Positions 55,875 to 63,747 of a DNA stretch of 64,000 nt are shown piece by piece. This stretch comes from Cardiobacteriaceae bacterium TAE3-ERU3 (GTDB lineage Bacteria; Pseudomonadota; Gammaproteobacteria; Cardiobacteriales; Cardiobacteriaceae). The notes beneath the pieces are model-generated. The model was not told the origin of the DNA. It saw nothing but the letters and a program-made list of their open reading frames with translations, and made no database searches. The position numbers were made by a program, and so were the translations under genes. The stretch is taken from assembly GCA_019218315.1 (NCBI GenBank), contig JAHUUI010000001.1, forward strand, positions 231,722 through 295,721. The letters are read 5' to 3'. The stretch's first letter is position 1, and each line of letters opens with the position of its first letter.

Positions 55875-56855
55875 ATGGCAGAAAAAAGCAAACACTATCA
55901 GGACGACGGCCTGCATTCTTCACTAAAAACCATCCTTCATTCCAAGCGCGCCAATATCTTCTACCTTGAGCACTGCCGCGTGATGCAAAAAGACGGGCGT
56001 GTGCTCTACCTCACCGAAGCCCGCGATGAAAACCAGTTCTGGAACATCCCCATCGCCAACACCACCTGCATCCTGCTCGGCACTGGCACATCCATCACCC
56101 AAGCAGCAATGCGCATGCTCGCTGCTGCTGGCGTATTGGTTGGCTTTTGCGGCGGCGGAGGCACGCCGTTACTGATGGCAAACGAAGTTGAATGGCTGAC
56201 CCCGCAAAGCGAATACCGTCCCACCGAATACTTGCAAGGCTGGCTAAGCTGGTGGTTCGACGACAGCGCCCGCCTGCGCGCCGCCAAAGCGTTTCAGCAA
56301 GTGCGCATCGATTACCTGCGCAAAGTATGGACGCGCAGCCGCGACCTGAACAGCTACGGCTTTAACGCCAATGATGATCCCATCCGCAGCCTGCTCGACC
56401 GCCAGCAGCAAGACATCGACACGCAAACCGATGTCAGCCACCTGCTGCAATGCGAAGCACGCCTGACCAAACAACTCTACAAACACGCTGCAACCTGCAC
56501 CGGACACAGCGGCTTCACCCGCGACCACGACGGCCTCGACCTCGCCAACGGCTTTCTCAACCACGGCAACTACCTCGCCTACGGCCTCGGCGCGACCACT
56601 GCATGGGTACTCGGCATCCCACACGGCTTCGCGGTCATGCACGGCAAAACACGGCGCGGCGCGCTGGTCTTCGATATCGCCGACCTGATTAAAGACGCAC
56701 TCATCCTGCCCTACGCCTTTATCTGCGCCAACGAAGGCGACGACGAACAAACCTTTCGCCAGCAATGCCTCAACGCCTTCACCGAACACAAAGCACTCGA
56801 CGTGATGTTCGATACCGTCAAAAGCTTGGCATTGGCTAACAAGGAAGCACCGTAA
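55875..56855 (+). CDS. cas1: type I-F CRISPR-associated endonuclease Cas1
   Basis: Integrase that inserts new spacers, in I-F acting with the Cas2 part of Cas2-3. The 326-aa product starts at the ATG at 55875 (MAEKSKHYQDDGLHSSLKTIL). It has SKRANIFYLEHCRVMQKDGRVLYL (split) and the catalytic region EARLTKQLYKHA, HGFAVMHGKTRRGALVFDIADLIKD (split), with the conserved Glu, His and Asp residues. Length matches I-F Cas1. Its TAA overlaps the cas2-3 ATG (TAATG). First gene of the cas operon. Confidence 0.96.
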   Translation: MAEKSKHYQDDGLHSSLKTILHSKRANIFYLEHCRVMQKDGRVLYLTEARDENQFWNIPIANTTCILLGTGTSITQAAMRMLAAAGVLVGFCGGGGTPLLMANEVEWLTPQSEYRPTEYLQGWLSWWFDDSARLRAAKAFQQVRIDYLRKVWTRSRDLNSYGFNANDDPIRSLLDRQQQDIDTQTDVSHLLQCEARLTKQLYKHAATCTGHSGFTRDHDGLDLANGFLNHGNYLAYGLGATTAWVLGIPHGFAVMHGKTRRGALVFDIADLIKDALILPYAFICANEGDDEQTFRQQCLNAFTEHKALDVMFDTVKSLALANKEAP

Positions 56856-59800
56856 TGCTCGTCACCCTCATCAGCCAGTGCGACAAACGCGCCATCAAAC
56901 GCAGCCAAAAAATCCTCGACGCCTTTGCCAACCGCATCGGCGACCGCACATGGCAAACCGTCATCACTGAAGACGGCCTCACCACCCTGCACAAACAACT
57001 GCGCCGCACCGCAACCAAAAACACCGCCGTATCCTGCCACCTGATGCGCAGCCGCTCGCGCACCGACTTGTTGTGGATTGTCGGCAAACGCGAACGCTTC
57101 AACCACGTAGGCCACGTCCCCGTCAACCGTACAACCCACAACCTCGCGCACCGTGAATGGGAAAATCAGTGGCAATACGCCGCCCTACTGCAAATCGTCA
57201 GTACCCTCGCCGCCCTGTTTCACGACATCGGCAAATGCAACGACGGCTTCCAAGCCAAATTACGCGGGCAAAGTACCCTGCGCGGCGACCCATACCGCCA
57301 CGAATGGCTGTCCTTGCACCTGTTTGCCATCCTCATTGACGGCTGCGACAGTGACACCGCATGGCTCAAGCGCTGCACCGAACCCGAACAACACATCACC
57401 CAAGGTGCATGGACACTTGACCCAACCAACCACATCAACATCGCCACATGGCCACCGCTGGCACAATGGATTGGCTGGCTGATTGTCTCGCACCATCGCC
57501 TGCCCGGCTACGAATACACCTTTGCCCGCGACAACAATGCACGGCAACAATATCGCCACGACCCGCAGCAACTCTTGCGCCAAACCCTGCGCGACTATTA
57601 TCAGGACATCCGCGCTGCCGATTATTGGGTACGCAACCCCAATAGCCTCGGCCAGCCCGAATCTGCCGACTTTTGGCGCGGCAGCCACAACATCATGGCC
57701 AGCCGCGTATGGCAAAAGACCTTACGCCGCTGGGCGCAAAAAGCCCTCGACCATCCAACCCTGCTCACCATGATGGACGACTTACAACAACAGCAGCGCA
57801 GCATGGCCGACCCGTGGCTACTCTACCTGTCGCGCTTGGCGCTGATGGTCGGCGACCACAATTATTCCAGCCTCGCCTACGACGACCCACGCTGCCAACG
57901 TTATCAACCCAAGCAACCCTTACCGCTCACCGCCAACACCCTACCCAAAGGCGTACCCGTCAACCTGCGCAATGCGCGCAGCAACATCCGCCAAAGCCTC
58001 GAAGAGCATCTACTCGGCGTCGCCGCAATGACCGCTGATTTTGCACGGCTTCTGCCCCAACTCGGCGATGACCTGCCGCGCCTCAGCCGCCACAAAGCAC
58101 TAAACAAACCCACCGCGCATCCGCGCTTCAAATGGCAAAACAAAGCCTATGAACTCGCACAGCAACACCAGCAAAGCAGTACCGCACACGGCTTTTTCGG
58201 CATCAACATGGCCTCGACCGGCTGCGGCAAAACCATCGCCAACGCACGCATCATGTACGGCCTCGCCGACCCCAGGCACGGCGCACGCTTTACCATTGCC
58301 CTCGGCCTGCGCGTCCTCACCCTGCAAACCGGCCAAAGCCTGCGCCACCAGCTCAAACTCAACGATGAAAGCCTCGCCATCCTCGTCGGCGGACAAGCGA
58401 ATACCGCCTTATTCCACATCGACCAAAATGAAAACCACAACGGCAGTGAATCCGCAGATGAACCGGTTGACGGCTGGGTAGACGGCGACATCCTCGACGG
58501 CAGCGTCCACAGCGAACGCCTCGGTACGATTATCGCCAGCGACAAAGCCCGCGAATTACTCTTTGCCCCAATCGTCACCTGCACCATCGACCACCTCATC
58601 CAAGCCAGCGAAAACCAGCGCGGCGGCCGCCACATCGCCCCGCTGCTGCGCCTGCTATCCAGCGACCTCATCCTCGACGAACCCGACGACTTCGACCAAA
58701 ACGACCTGCCCGCCCTTGCACACCTCATTCACCTCGCTGGCATCATGGGCAGCCGTATTTTACTGTCCTCGGCTACGATGACCCCAGACATGCTGCAAGG
58801 TCTGTTCGACGCATACCACAGCGGCCGCCAATACTGGAACAACAGCCAAGGGCTCGCCGCAGCACAGCCGGTTTGCGCGTGGTTCGACGAATACAGCTGC
58901 CGCGCCGAACATTGCAGCGACAACAGTGCCTTTGCCCAAGCACACCAGCAATTCAGCAGCCAACGCGCCTCCCGCCTAGACCAAGCGCCAGTGCGCCGTA
59001 TCGCCGATATCCTGCCCATCACCAAACCAACCAGCAAACGCACCAAAAAATACTACCAAACCCTCGCCACACAACTGCTAGACGGCATTACCCGCCTGCA
59101 CCACGACCACCATCAAACCAGTCCGGACGGCAAAACCGTCAGCATCGGCCTCATGCGCATGGCAAACATCCGCCCTCTAAACCAAGTCGCGCTCGCACTG
59201 CACGGCAATGGAGACCTGCTACCCGATGACACTGCCCTGCACCTTTGCGTCTATCACGGACGGCAAATCCTCATCCTGCGCAACGACCTCGAACGCACTC
59301 TCGACCGCCTGCTCACTCGCAACCCAAAGCATCCCGAAGCCCTGTTCAGCCATCCAGAAATCCGCGAACGCCTGCAAAGCAGCAACGCACAGCATCATAT
59401 CTTTGTCGTACTGGCCACTGCAGTCGCTGAGATTGGAAGGGATCACGATTATGACTGGGCGCTGGCTGAACCCTCGTCAATGCGTTCCATCATCCAGCTT
59501 GCTGGGCGTGTGTGGCGGCACCGACCAGACAAAACCACTACCAAACCCAACATCCTCATCTGGCAGCACAACCACAAAGGTCTGTTAAATGGCGATATCG
59601 TCTTCACCAAACCCGGCTTTGAAGACAGCGAACACCGCCTATCAACCCACGACCTCAACCAACTGCTGCGTGACAACGAAAAGCAGCACCTCAATGCCGT
59701 ACCACGCATTATTCATAGCAGCGATACCAGTACCGACACCTTGAGCAATCTCGAACACCGCGTCATGCACGACCTGCTCAATAATCCCGAACACAATTAC

Positions 59801-60211
59801 GTCAACGCATGGTGGCGTAATCTTGATAACGCACAACGCGCCCTGTGCCACCTACCTGCCATCAGCCCATTCCGCCACCAACACGGCAAAGATGAAGACT
59901 GGCTGATGATTCCCAATGACGAAAGTTTTGACGTTTATTCACGCGAGCAAGTCCTGGAAAATGGCTTGAGCGCCAGCGACACCCACAATCTCACCATTCA
60001 CGCTGAGCCCATACCTGAACACAATAGCCGCATACAACCGTGGCTAGTGCAAGATCTCAACGCCAGCCTTGACCGCCTGCAACCGCACTACCCCAACCTG
60101 TCGCGCACCGCGCTTGCCATACGCTTTGCCAGCGTCAGCTTGCCGCAAAAAGAAGGCGAATGGCTATTTCACCCGTGGCTGGGTTTTCACCACAGTAAAG
60201 ACGATAGGTAA
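56855..60211 (+). CDS. cas3: type I-F Cas2-Cas3 fusion helicase-nuclease
   Basis: The 1118-aa fusion typical of subtype I-F. Residues about 1-95 are Cas2-like (MLVTLISQCDKRAIKRSQKI). An HD nuclease follows, with ALFHDIGKCNDGFQAKL near residue 125 and VSHHRLPGYEY. The SF2 helicase has Walker A MASTGCGKTIANAR near residue 456, the DEPD box LILDEPDDFD near 607, LLSSATMTP and the arginine-finger motif QLAGRVWRHRP. It degrades targets recruited by the Csy complex and acts with Cas1 in adaptation. All key motifs look intact. Confidence 0.96.
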   Translation: MLVTLISQCDKRAIKRSQKILDAFANRIGDRTWQTVITEDGLTTLHKQLRRTATKNTAVSCHLMRSRSRTDLLWIVGKRERFNHVGHVPVNRTTHNLAHREWENQWQYAALLQIVSTLAALFHDIGKCNDGFQAKLRGQSTLRGDPYRHEWLSLHLFAILIDGCDSDTAWLKRCTEPEQHITQGAWTLDPTNHINIATWPPLAQWIGWLIVSHHRLPGYEYTFARDNNARQQYRHDPQQLLRQTLRDYYQDIRAADYWVRNPNSLGQPESADFWRGSHNIMASRVWQKTLRRWAQKALDHPTLLTMMDDLQQQQRSMADPWLLYLSRLALMVGDHNYSSLAYDDPRCQRYQPKQPLPLTANTLPKGVPVNLRNARSNIRQSLEEHLLGVAAMTADFARLLPQLGDDLPRLSRHKALNKPTAHPRFKWQNKAYELAQQHQQSSTAHGFFGINMASTGCGKTIANARIMYGLADPRHGARFTIALGLRVLTLQTGQSLRHQLKLNDESLAILVGGQANTALFHIDQNENHNGSESADEPVDGWVDGDILDGSVHSERLGTIIASDKARELLFAPIVTCTIDHLIQASENQRGGRHIAPLLRLLSSDLILDEPDDFDQNDLPALAHLIHLAGIMGSRILLSSATMTPDMLQGLFDAYHSGRQYWNNSQGLAAAQPVCAWFDEYSCRAEHCSDNSAFAQAHQQFSSQRASRLDQAPVRRIADILPITKPTSKRTKKYYQTLATQLLDGITRLHHDHHQTSPDGKTVSIGLMRMANIRPLNQVALALHGNGDLLPDDTALHLCVYHGRQILILRNDLERTLDRLLTRNPKHPEALFSHPEIRERLQSSNAQHHIFVVLATAVAEIGRDHDYDWALAEPSSMRSIIQLAGRVWRHRPDKTTTKPNILIWQHNHKGLLNGDIVFTKPGFEDSEHRLSTHDLNQLLRDNEKQHLNAVPRIIHSSDTSTDTLSNLEHRVMHDLLNNPEHNYVNAWWRNLDNAQRALCHLPAISPFRHQHGKDEDWLMIPNDESFDVYSREQVLENGLSASDTHNLTIHAEPIPEHNSRIQPWLVQDLNASLDRLQPHYPNLSRTALAIRFASVSLPQKEGEWLFHPWLGFHHSKDDR

Positions 60212-60217
60212 GTTGAA

Positions 60218-60293
60218 TTAAAAAGCCGCCTGTGCGGCGGCGAACAATCTACCTAGTGGCAGTATTTTCTAAGCCAGATATATCTGGAAAACG
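60218..60293 (-). ncRNA. degenerate I-F mini-CRISPR, candidate Cas-regulating guide RNA (CreR/CreA-like)
   Basis: On the minus strand, a repeat-like 28-mer (60266-60293) has a 5-bp stem CCAGA-TATA-TCTGG directly followed by CTTAGAAA, the standard I-F crRNA 5' handle. A 20-nt spacer follows (60246-60265, ATACTGCCACTAGGTAGATT). A second repeat-like 28-mer (60218-60245) begins GTTCGCCGCCGCACAGGCGGC. Its CCGCC/GGCGG stem matches I-F repeats with a compensated base pair. Cas6f cleavage after each stem would yield a 48-nt guide (8+20+20). The spacer pairs with the csy promoter (see 60372-60424). Only two repeat-like units exist, so this is not an ordinary array. Confidence 0.78.
60219..60241 (-). 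terminator. intrinsic terminator made from the second repeat-like unit
   Basis: Minus strand: GCCGCC-GCACA-GGCGGC hairpin followed by TTTTT then AA. The last eight bases of the repeat (CTTAGAAA in intact repeats) are changed to CTTTTTAA, turning the crRNA stem-loop into a Rho-independent terminator. Confidence 0.7.
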
Positions 60294-60294
60294 A

Positions 60295-60303
60295 ATTCTA
60301 GCA
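60295..60303 (-). promoter_or_regulatory. candidate extended -10 promoter of the guide RNA
   Basis: Minus strand: TGC-TAGAAT, an extended -10 element. Transcription would begin around 60288, at the stem of the first repeat-like unit, giving an RNA with almost no leader. No good -35 box is seen, as is common with extended -10 promoters. Confidence 0.45.
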
Positions 60304-60371
60304 TTCATTTTCTTTTGAGTTGGGTACTAGAATCACAAGATAGCTACAACTTCAATTAATATAAAAATTTC

Positions 60372-60424
60372 AATCTACCTAGAAGTAGTATGGAGTTGAC
60401 AAGCTAATTTTACTTATCTAGACT
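60372..60424 (+). promoter_or_regulatory. csy1 promoter overlapped by a partial protospacer for the guide RNA
   Basis: TTGACA (60396-60401), 17 bp, TAGACT (60419-60424) lie 30 bp before csy1. Immediately upstream, 60372-60391 (AATCTACCTAGAAGTAGTAT) matches the guide spacer at 17 of 20 positions. On the matching (minus) strand it is preceded by CC (60392-60393), the I-F PAM. From the PAM, positions 1-5 match, 6 mismatches, 7 matches, 8-9 mismatch, 10-20 match. A Csy complex bound here would abut the -35 box. Confidence 0.75.
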
Positions 60425-60453
60425 ACTCACATCCGCCACTATCGGAACAACTC

Positions 60454-61815
60454 ATGACAGACATCAACGCCGATACCTTCCGCCAAGCCGTCACTGCTTT
60501 CCTGCAAGCACAATTCGAGAAAAAATCCGACAAGCAACACAAAGCACTGGATAAAGCCCGCGAGGCTGGCGACAGCGCTGCAATTGCCAATCTTGAAGCT
60601 GAAATCGCCGATATCCGCGATAAATACGCCCGTGATAACTGGATGGATGAAGCTGCCAACCGCCTCGCCAAGCAACTTAATTTTGGCACGCATATATCCA
60701 AAGGTATTCATCCCGACGCCAAAGGGGACAACGTCACGTTCAGTAACCCACCCGACTTACCCGACACCCTGATTGGCTCACAAACCATCGGTGATTTAAT
60801 GCTCGATGCCAACGGCAATGCCGCTGCCCTGCCGCTCGCAGCCTTTTTCGATTGGCCGGTCACCGACAGCTTACACATCCGCGATGTCATCCAGCAGCAT
60901 CCCGAACTCGCCCAACCAGCGCTTGCCGCTGATCAGCAAACCGCAGCCGCCTACTTGCAAATTTTCCAAACCACGTTGTCTGGCGACATGACCGCCCCAC
61001 AAACCCACGAGCGCAACAAACAAATCCTGTGGCCGGTTGGCAGTCTCGACGAAGACGCTTACCACTGCCTCGTGCCGCTCTACCCGTCTGCACTTACCCA
61101 CCACGTCAAAAACACCCTCGACGACCTTCGCTGGAGCGACACCAACAAAACCGCACGTAGCAACCGCTACAAAGCCAACGCCGAACAGCAGCCCTATGTC
61201 ACCCTGGATAACCTCGCCGTACTGCAACTTGGAGGCGCCAAACCACAGAACATCAGCCAACTGATGAGCAAACAGGGCGGGCGTAATTACCTGCTGCCAT
61301 CCCTACCGCCAACCTATCATAGCGACGGTTATCCTGGTCTAACCCGCAACGGCACCACCTTATTTAACAAATCTCTGTATCGCCATTGTTCGCTACTATT
61401 TTGCGGCTTAAGCGAAGTAGTAAAAAACCCGCGCAATAATGTCGATGTGCGTGAATACCGTACCAAACTGGTTGAAAAACTCGTCCTGCGCGTCCTTGAT
61501 GTTGCCAAGCATCACCGCAACGACCATCCCGCCGGCTGGACACGCCAATTCGAGGAACTCGATGAAATGCAGGTCTTTTGGCTCGATCCGCACCGTGGCA
61601 CACTGGATGGCGAAAGTGACTACGAGAACCGCGACGAAGAAGACTGGCGAACCCCAATCAAAAAGGATTTTGCCGCATGGGCGGTTGCACGACTGCAAAC
61701 TCTGTGCAAAGAACAGGCACAGGATTTTGCCGATGCTGAAATCCGTTACTGGCGCAAATTCTTTATCGATGGTATCAACACATTGGCACGTCAAAATGAG
61801 GAGGTCTGGACATGA
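60454..61815 (+). CDS. cas8f: type I-F Csy complex large subunit Csy1 (Cas8f)
   Basis: Large subunit of the Csy surveillance complex, responsible with Cas5f for PAM reading and binding the crRNA 5' handle. The 453-aa protein begins MTDINADTFRQAVTAFLQAQ. It has an early Lys-rich helical region, NFGTHISKGIHPDAKGDN and the C-terminal QFEELDEMQVFWLDPHRG and EIRYWRKFFIDGIN, typical of Csy1. Preceded by its own promoter candidate and overlapping csy2 (ATGA). Confidence 0.94.
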   Translation: MTDINADTFRQAVTAFLQAQFEKKSDKQHKALDKAREAGDSAAIANLEAEIADIRDKYARDNWMDEAANRLAKQLNFGTHISKGIHPDAKGDNVTFSNPPDLPDTLIGSQTIGDLMLDANGNAAALPLAAFFDWPVTDSLHIRDVIQQHPELAQPALAADQQTAAAYLQIFQTTLSGDMTAPQTHERNKQILWPVGSLDEDAYHCLVPLYPSALTHHVKNTLDDLRWSDTNKTARSNRYKANAEQQPYVTLDNLAVLQLGGAKPQNISQLMSKQGGRNYLLPSLPPTYHSDGYPGLTRNGTTLFNKSLYRHCSLLFCGLSEVVKNPRNNVDVREYRTKLVEKLVLRVLDVAKHHRNDHPAGWTRQFEELDEMQVFWLDPHRGTLDGESDYENRDEEDWRTPIKKDFAAWAVARLQTLCKEQAQDFADAEIRYWRKFFIDGINTLARQNEEVWT

Positions 61816-62753
61816 AGCAACCACTACAAGGCTATTTGCTGCTCGACAGCATCCACATTACCTATGCCAACGCCGTATCCAGCCCCTTAACCTATGGTTT
61901 TCCTGCCATCACTGGATTTCTCGGTGCGATGCACGCACTAAACCGCAAAACCCGCCAACACCCGGCATTGGCAAATATCACTTTTGACGGCATCGCCGTG
62001 GCCTGCCATGAGCACCACATACTCACTAACCAACGCAGTCCCTACGCCGACCACACTTTCAACCAAACCCGTAACCCCATCCTCAAATCAGGCAAAACCG
62101 CCGCCATCGTCGAAGAAGGAAAATGCCACATCACCGTATCACTGGTGATTGCCATTGCCGCCGATAGCGACCCCGACGACCATACGCGTAATGAACTCAT
62201 CAACTGCGTACGCCAACGCCTGTGGCAACAGCGTATCGCTGGCGGCAGCATCACCAGCGACCCGCAGCAAACCCGTATCGAATACATTCCCGCAGCCAAA
62301 GCCGACACCATACCAGTCGAACTACTGCCCGCTTATCTACTCATGGACGCCGGTAATGACCTCGCCGACATCACCGCTGAATTGCGCAAAAAGCACCCAC
62401 AAACTACCCCGCTTGATGCCCTGATTGATGTTTGTACCCTGCACCACATCCCCGAAAGCAACGGTAAACATACTAAATGGCATGTACAAACCGCCAAGTC
62501 CGGACGCGGCTGGCTAGTACCAATTCCGATTGGCTATCAAGGTATCGCACCACTATTTGCCGCAGGCACACTTGGCAACGCCCGCAACCCCGACTACCCC
62601 GCGCAATATGTCGAAGCTATCTACACACTCGGCAAATGGCTGTTCCCCTACCGTCTGAAAGACAACGACATCAAAAATGCCCTGTGGCATTACCACTACG
62701 ACCGCGAAAACGACCGCTACCTCGCCACCCAAACACCCAACAAGGAGCATTAA
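61812..62753 (+). CDS. cas5f: type I-F Csy complex subunit Csy2 (Cas5f)
   Basis: The 313-aa protein starts MKQPLQGYLLLDSIHITYANA and has the Csy2 blocks YGFPAITGFLGAMHALNRK and GWLVPIPIGYQGIAPLFAAG. It forms the tail heterodimer with Csy1 and holds the crRNA 5' handle. Slightly shorter than some homologues. Overlaps csy1 by 4 bp; csy3 starts one base after its stop codon. Confidence 0.94.
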   Translation: MKQPLQGYLLLDSIHITYANAVSSPLTYGFPAITGFLGAMHALNRKTRQHPALANITFDGIAVACHEHHILTNQRSPYADHTFNQTRNPILKSGKTAAIVEEGKCHITVSLVIAIAADSDPDDHTRNELINCVRQRLWQQRIAGGSITSDPQQTRIEYIPAAKADTIPVELLPAYLLMDAGNDLADITAELRKKHPQTTPLDALIDVCTLHHIPESNGKHTKWHVQTAKSGRGWLVPIPIGYQGIAPLFAAGTLGNARNPDYPAQYVEAIYTLGKWLFPYRLKDNDIKNALWHYHYDRENDRYLATQTPNKEH

Positions 62754-62754
62754 C

Positions 62755-63747
62755 ATGACCCTCAAAACCGCATCCGTACTCGCCTTTGAAAAAAACCTCG
62801 ACTGCTCGGACGGCTTCTTCTGGCAATACGACAGTGCTAAGCAAGACCAGCCTGCAACACCGGTTGGCATCAGCGAAAAATCCGTACGCGGCACCATCAG
62901 CAATCGCCTCAAAAACGCCATTGCCAACGATCCGCTAAAACTCGACGCTGAAATCCAGAAGCCCAACCTGCAAACCATCGACAACGCAGCACTCGATGAG
63001 GACAAAGATACCCTATTGGTCAAATGGAGCTGCAAAGTCCTGCCCTTTAGCGGTCAGCCCTGCGCCTGCAATAATCAGGACTACCAAACAGCTCTGATGG
63101 AGCAAGTACAAAGCTACATCGACGAACACGGCTTTGCCGAACTCGCCAAACGCTATGCTATCAACATCGCCAATGCCCGTTGGATGTGGCGCAACCGCGT
63201 CGGCGCCGAGCACGTCGAAGTCCGTGTACGCTGCGGGAAAGAAGAACTCATCTTCAAAGATGGAAAACAATACAACATCCAGCACTTCGACCACAGCGAC
63301 ACACAACTCACCCCCCTTGCGCAGTGGATTGCCGATGGTCTCGCCGACAAACAATTCACCATCCTCTATATCGAAGCGCACGCCAAAGTCGGTTACGGAC
63401 AGCAAGTCTTCCCCTCACAAGAACTCGTCCTCGACACCGGCAACCGCAAAAGCAAAGTCCTCTACCAAATCGACGGTAAAGCTGGCATGCACGCACAAAA
63501 AATCGGCAACGCCCTGCGCACCATCGACACTTGGTATCCCGATGCTGAATACCCAATTGCCGTCGAACCCTATGGCGCAGTCACCAGCATGGGGCAAGCC
63601 TTCCGCCAGCCCAAAGCCAAGCAGGATTTTTACAGCCTGTTCGACAAATGGATCACCAAAGGCGAAAAGCCCGGTGTCGAGCAGCAGCACTACGTCATCG
63701 CCGTACTTATCCGCGGCGGTGTCTTTGGTGAAAGTGGGAAAGAATAA
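62755..63747 (+). CDS. cas7f: type I-F Csy complex backbone subunit Csy3 (Cas7f)
   Basis: The 330-aa backbone subunit polymerises along the crRNA spacer, one per 6 nt. The start is the ATG at 62755 (MTLKTASVLAFEKNLDCSDGF) with AAGGAG upstream. It has the Csy3 segments VGISEKSVRGTISNRLKNA and ANARWMWRNRVGAEHVEVRV, and AVTSMGQAFRQP near the end. Its TAA overlaps the csy4 ATG (TAATG). Confidence 0.95.
   Translation: MTLKTASVLAFEKNLDCSDGFFWQYDSAKQDQPATPVGISEKSVRGTISNRLKNAIANDPLKLDAEIQKPNLQTIDNAALDEDKDTLLVKWSCKVLPFSGQPCACNNQDYQTALMEQVQSYIDEHGFAELAKRYAINIANARWMWRNRVGAEHVEVRVRCGKEELIFKDGKQYNIQHFDHSDTQLTPLAQWIADGLADKQFTILYIEAHAKVGYGQQVFPSQELVLDTGNRKSKVLYQIDGKAGMHAQKIGNALRTIDTWYPDAEYPIAVEPYGAVTSMGQAFRQPKAKQDFYSLFDKWITKGEKPGVEQQHYVIAVLIRGGVFGESGKE

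Noticed and set aside
60218-60293. An ordinary CRISPR array with two repeats
   Set aside because: The two repeat-like units differ strongly from each other, the spacer is 20 rather than 32 nt, and the spacer matches the adjacent promoter rather than foreign DNA; a regulatory guide explains it better.
60372-60453. A CreT-like toxin RNA controlled by the guide
   Set aside because: The targeted promoter lies only 30 bp before csy1, leaving no room for a separate toxin gene; direct autorepression of csy is simpler.
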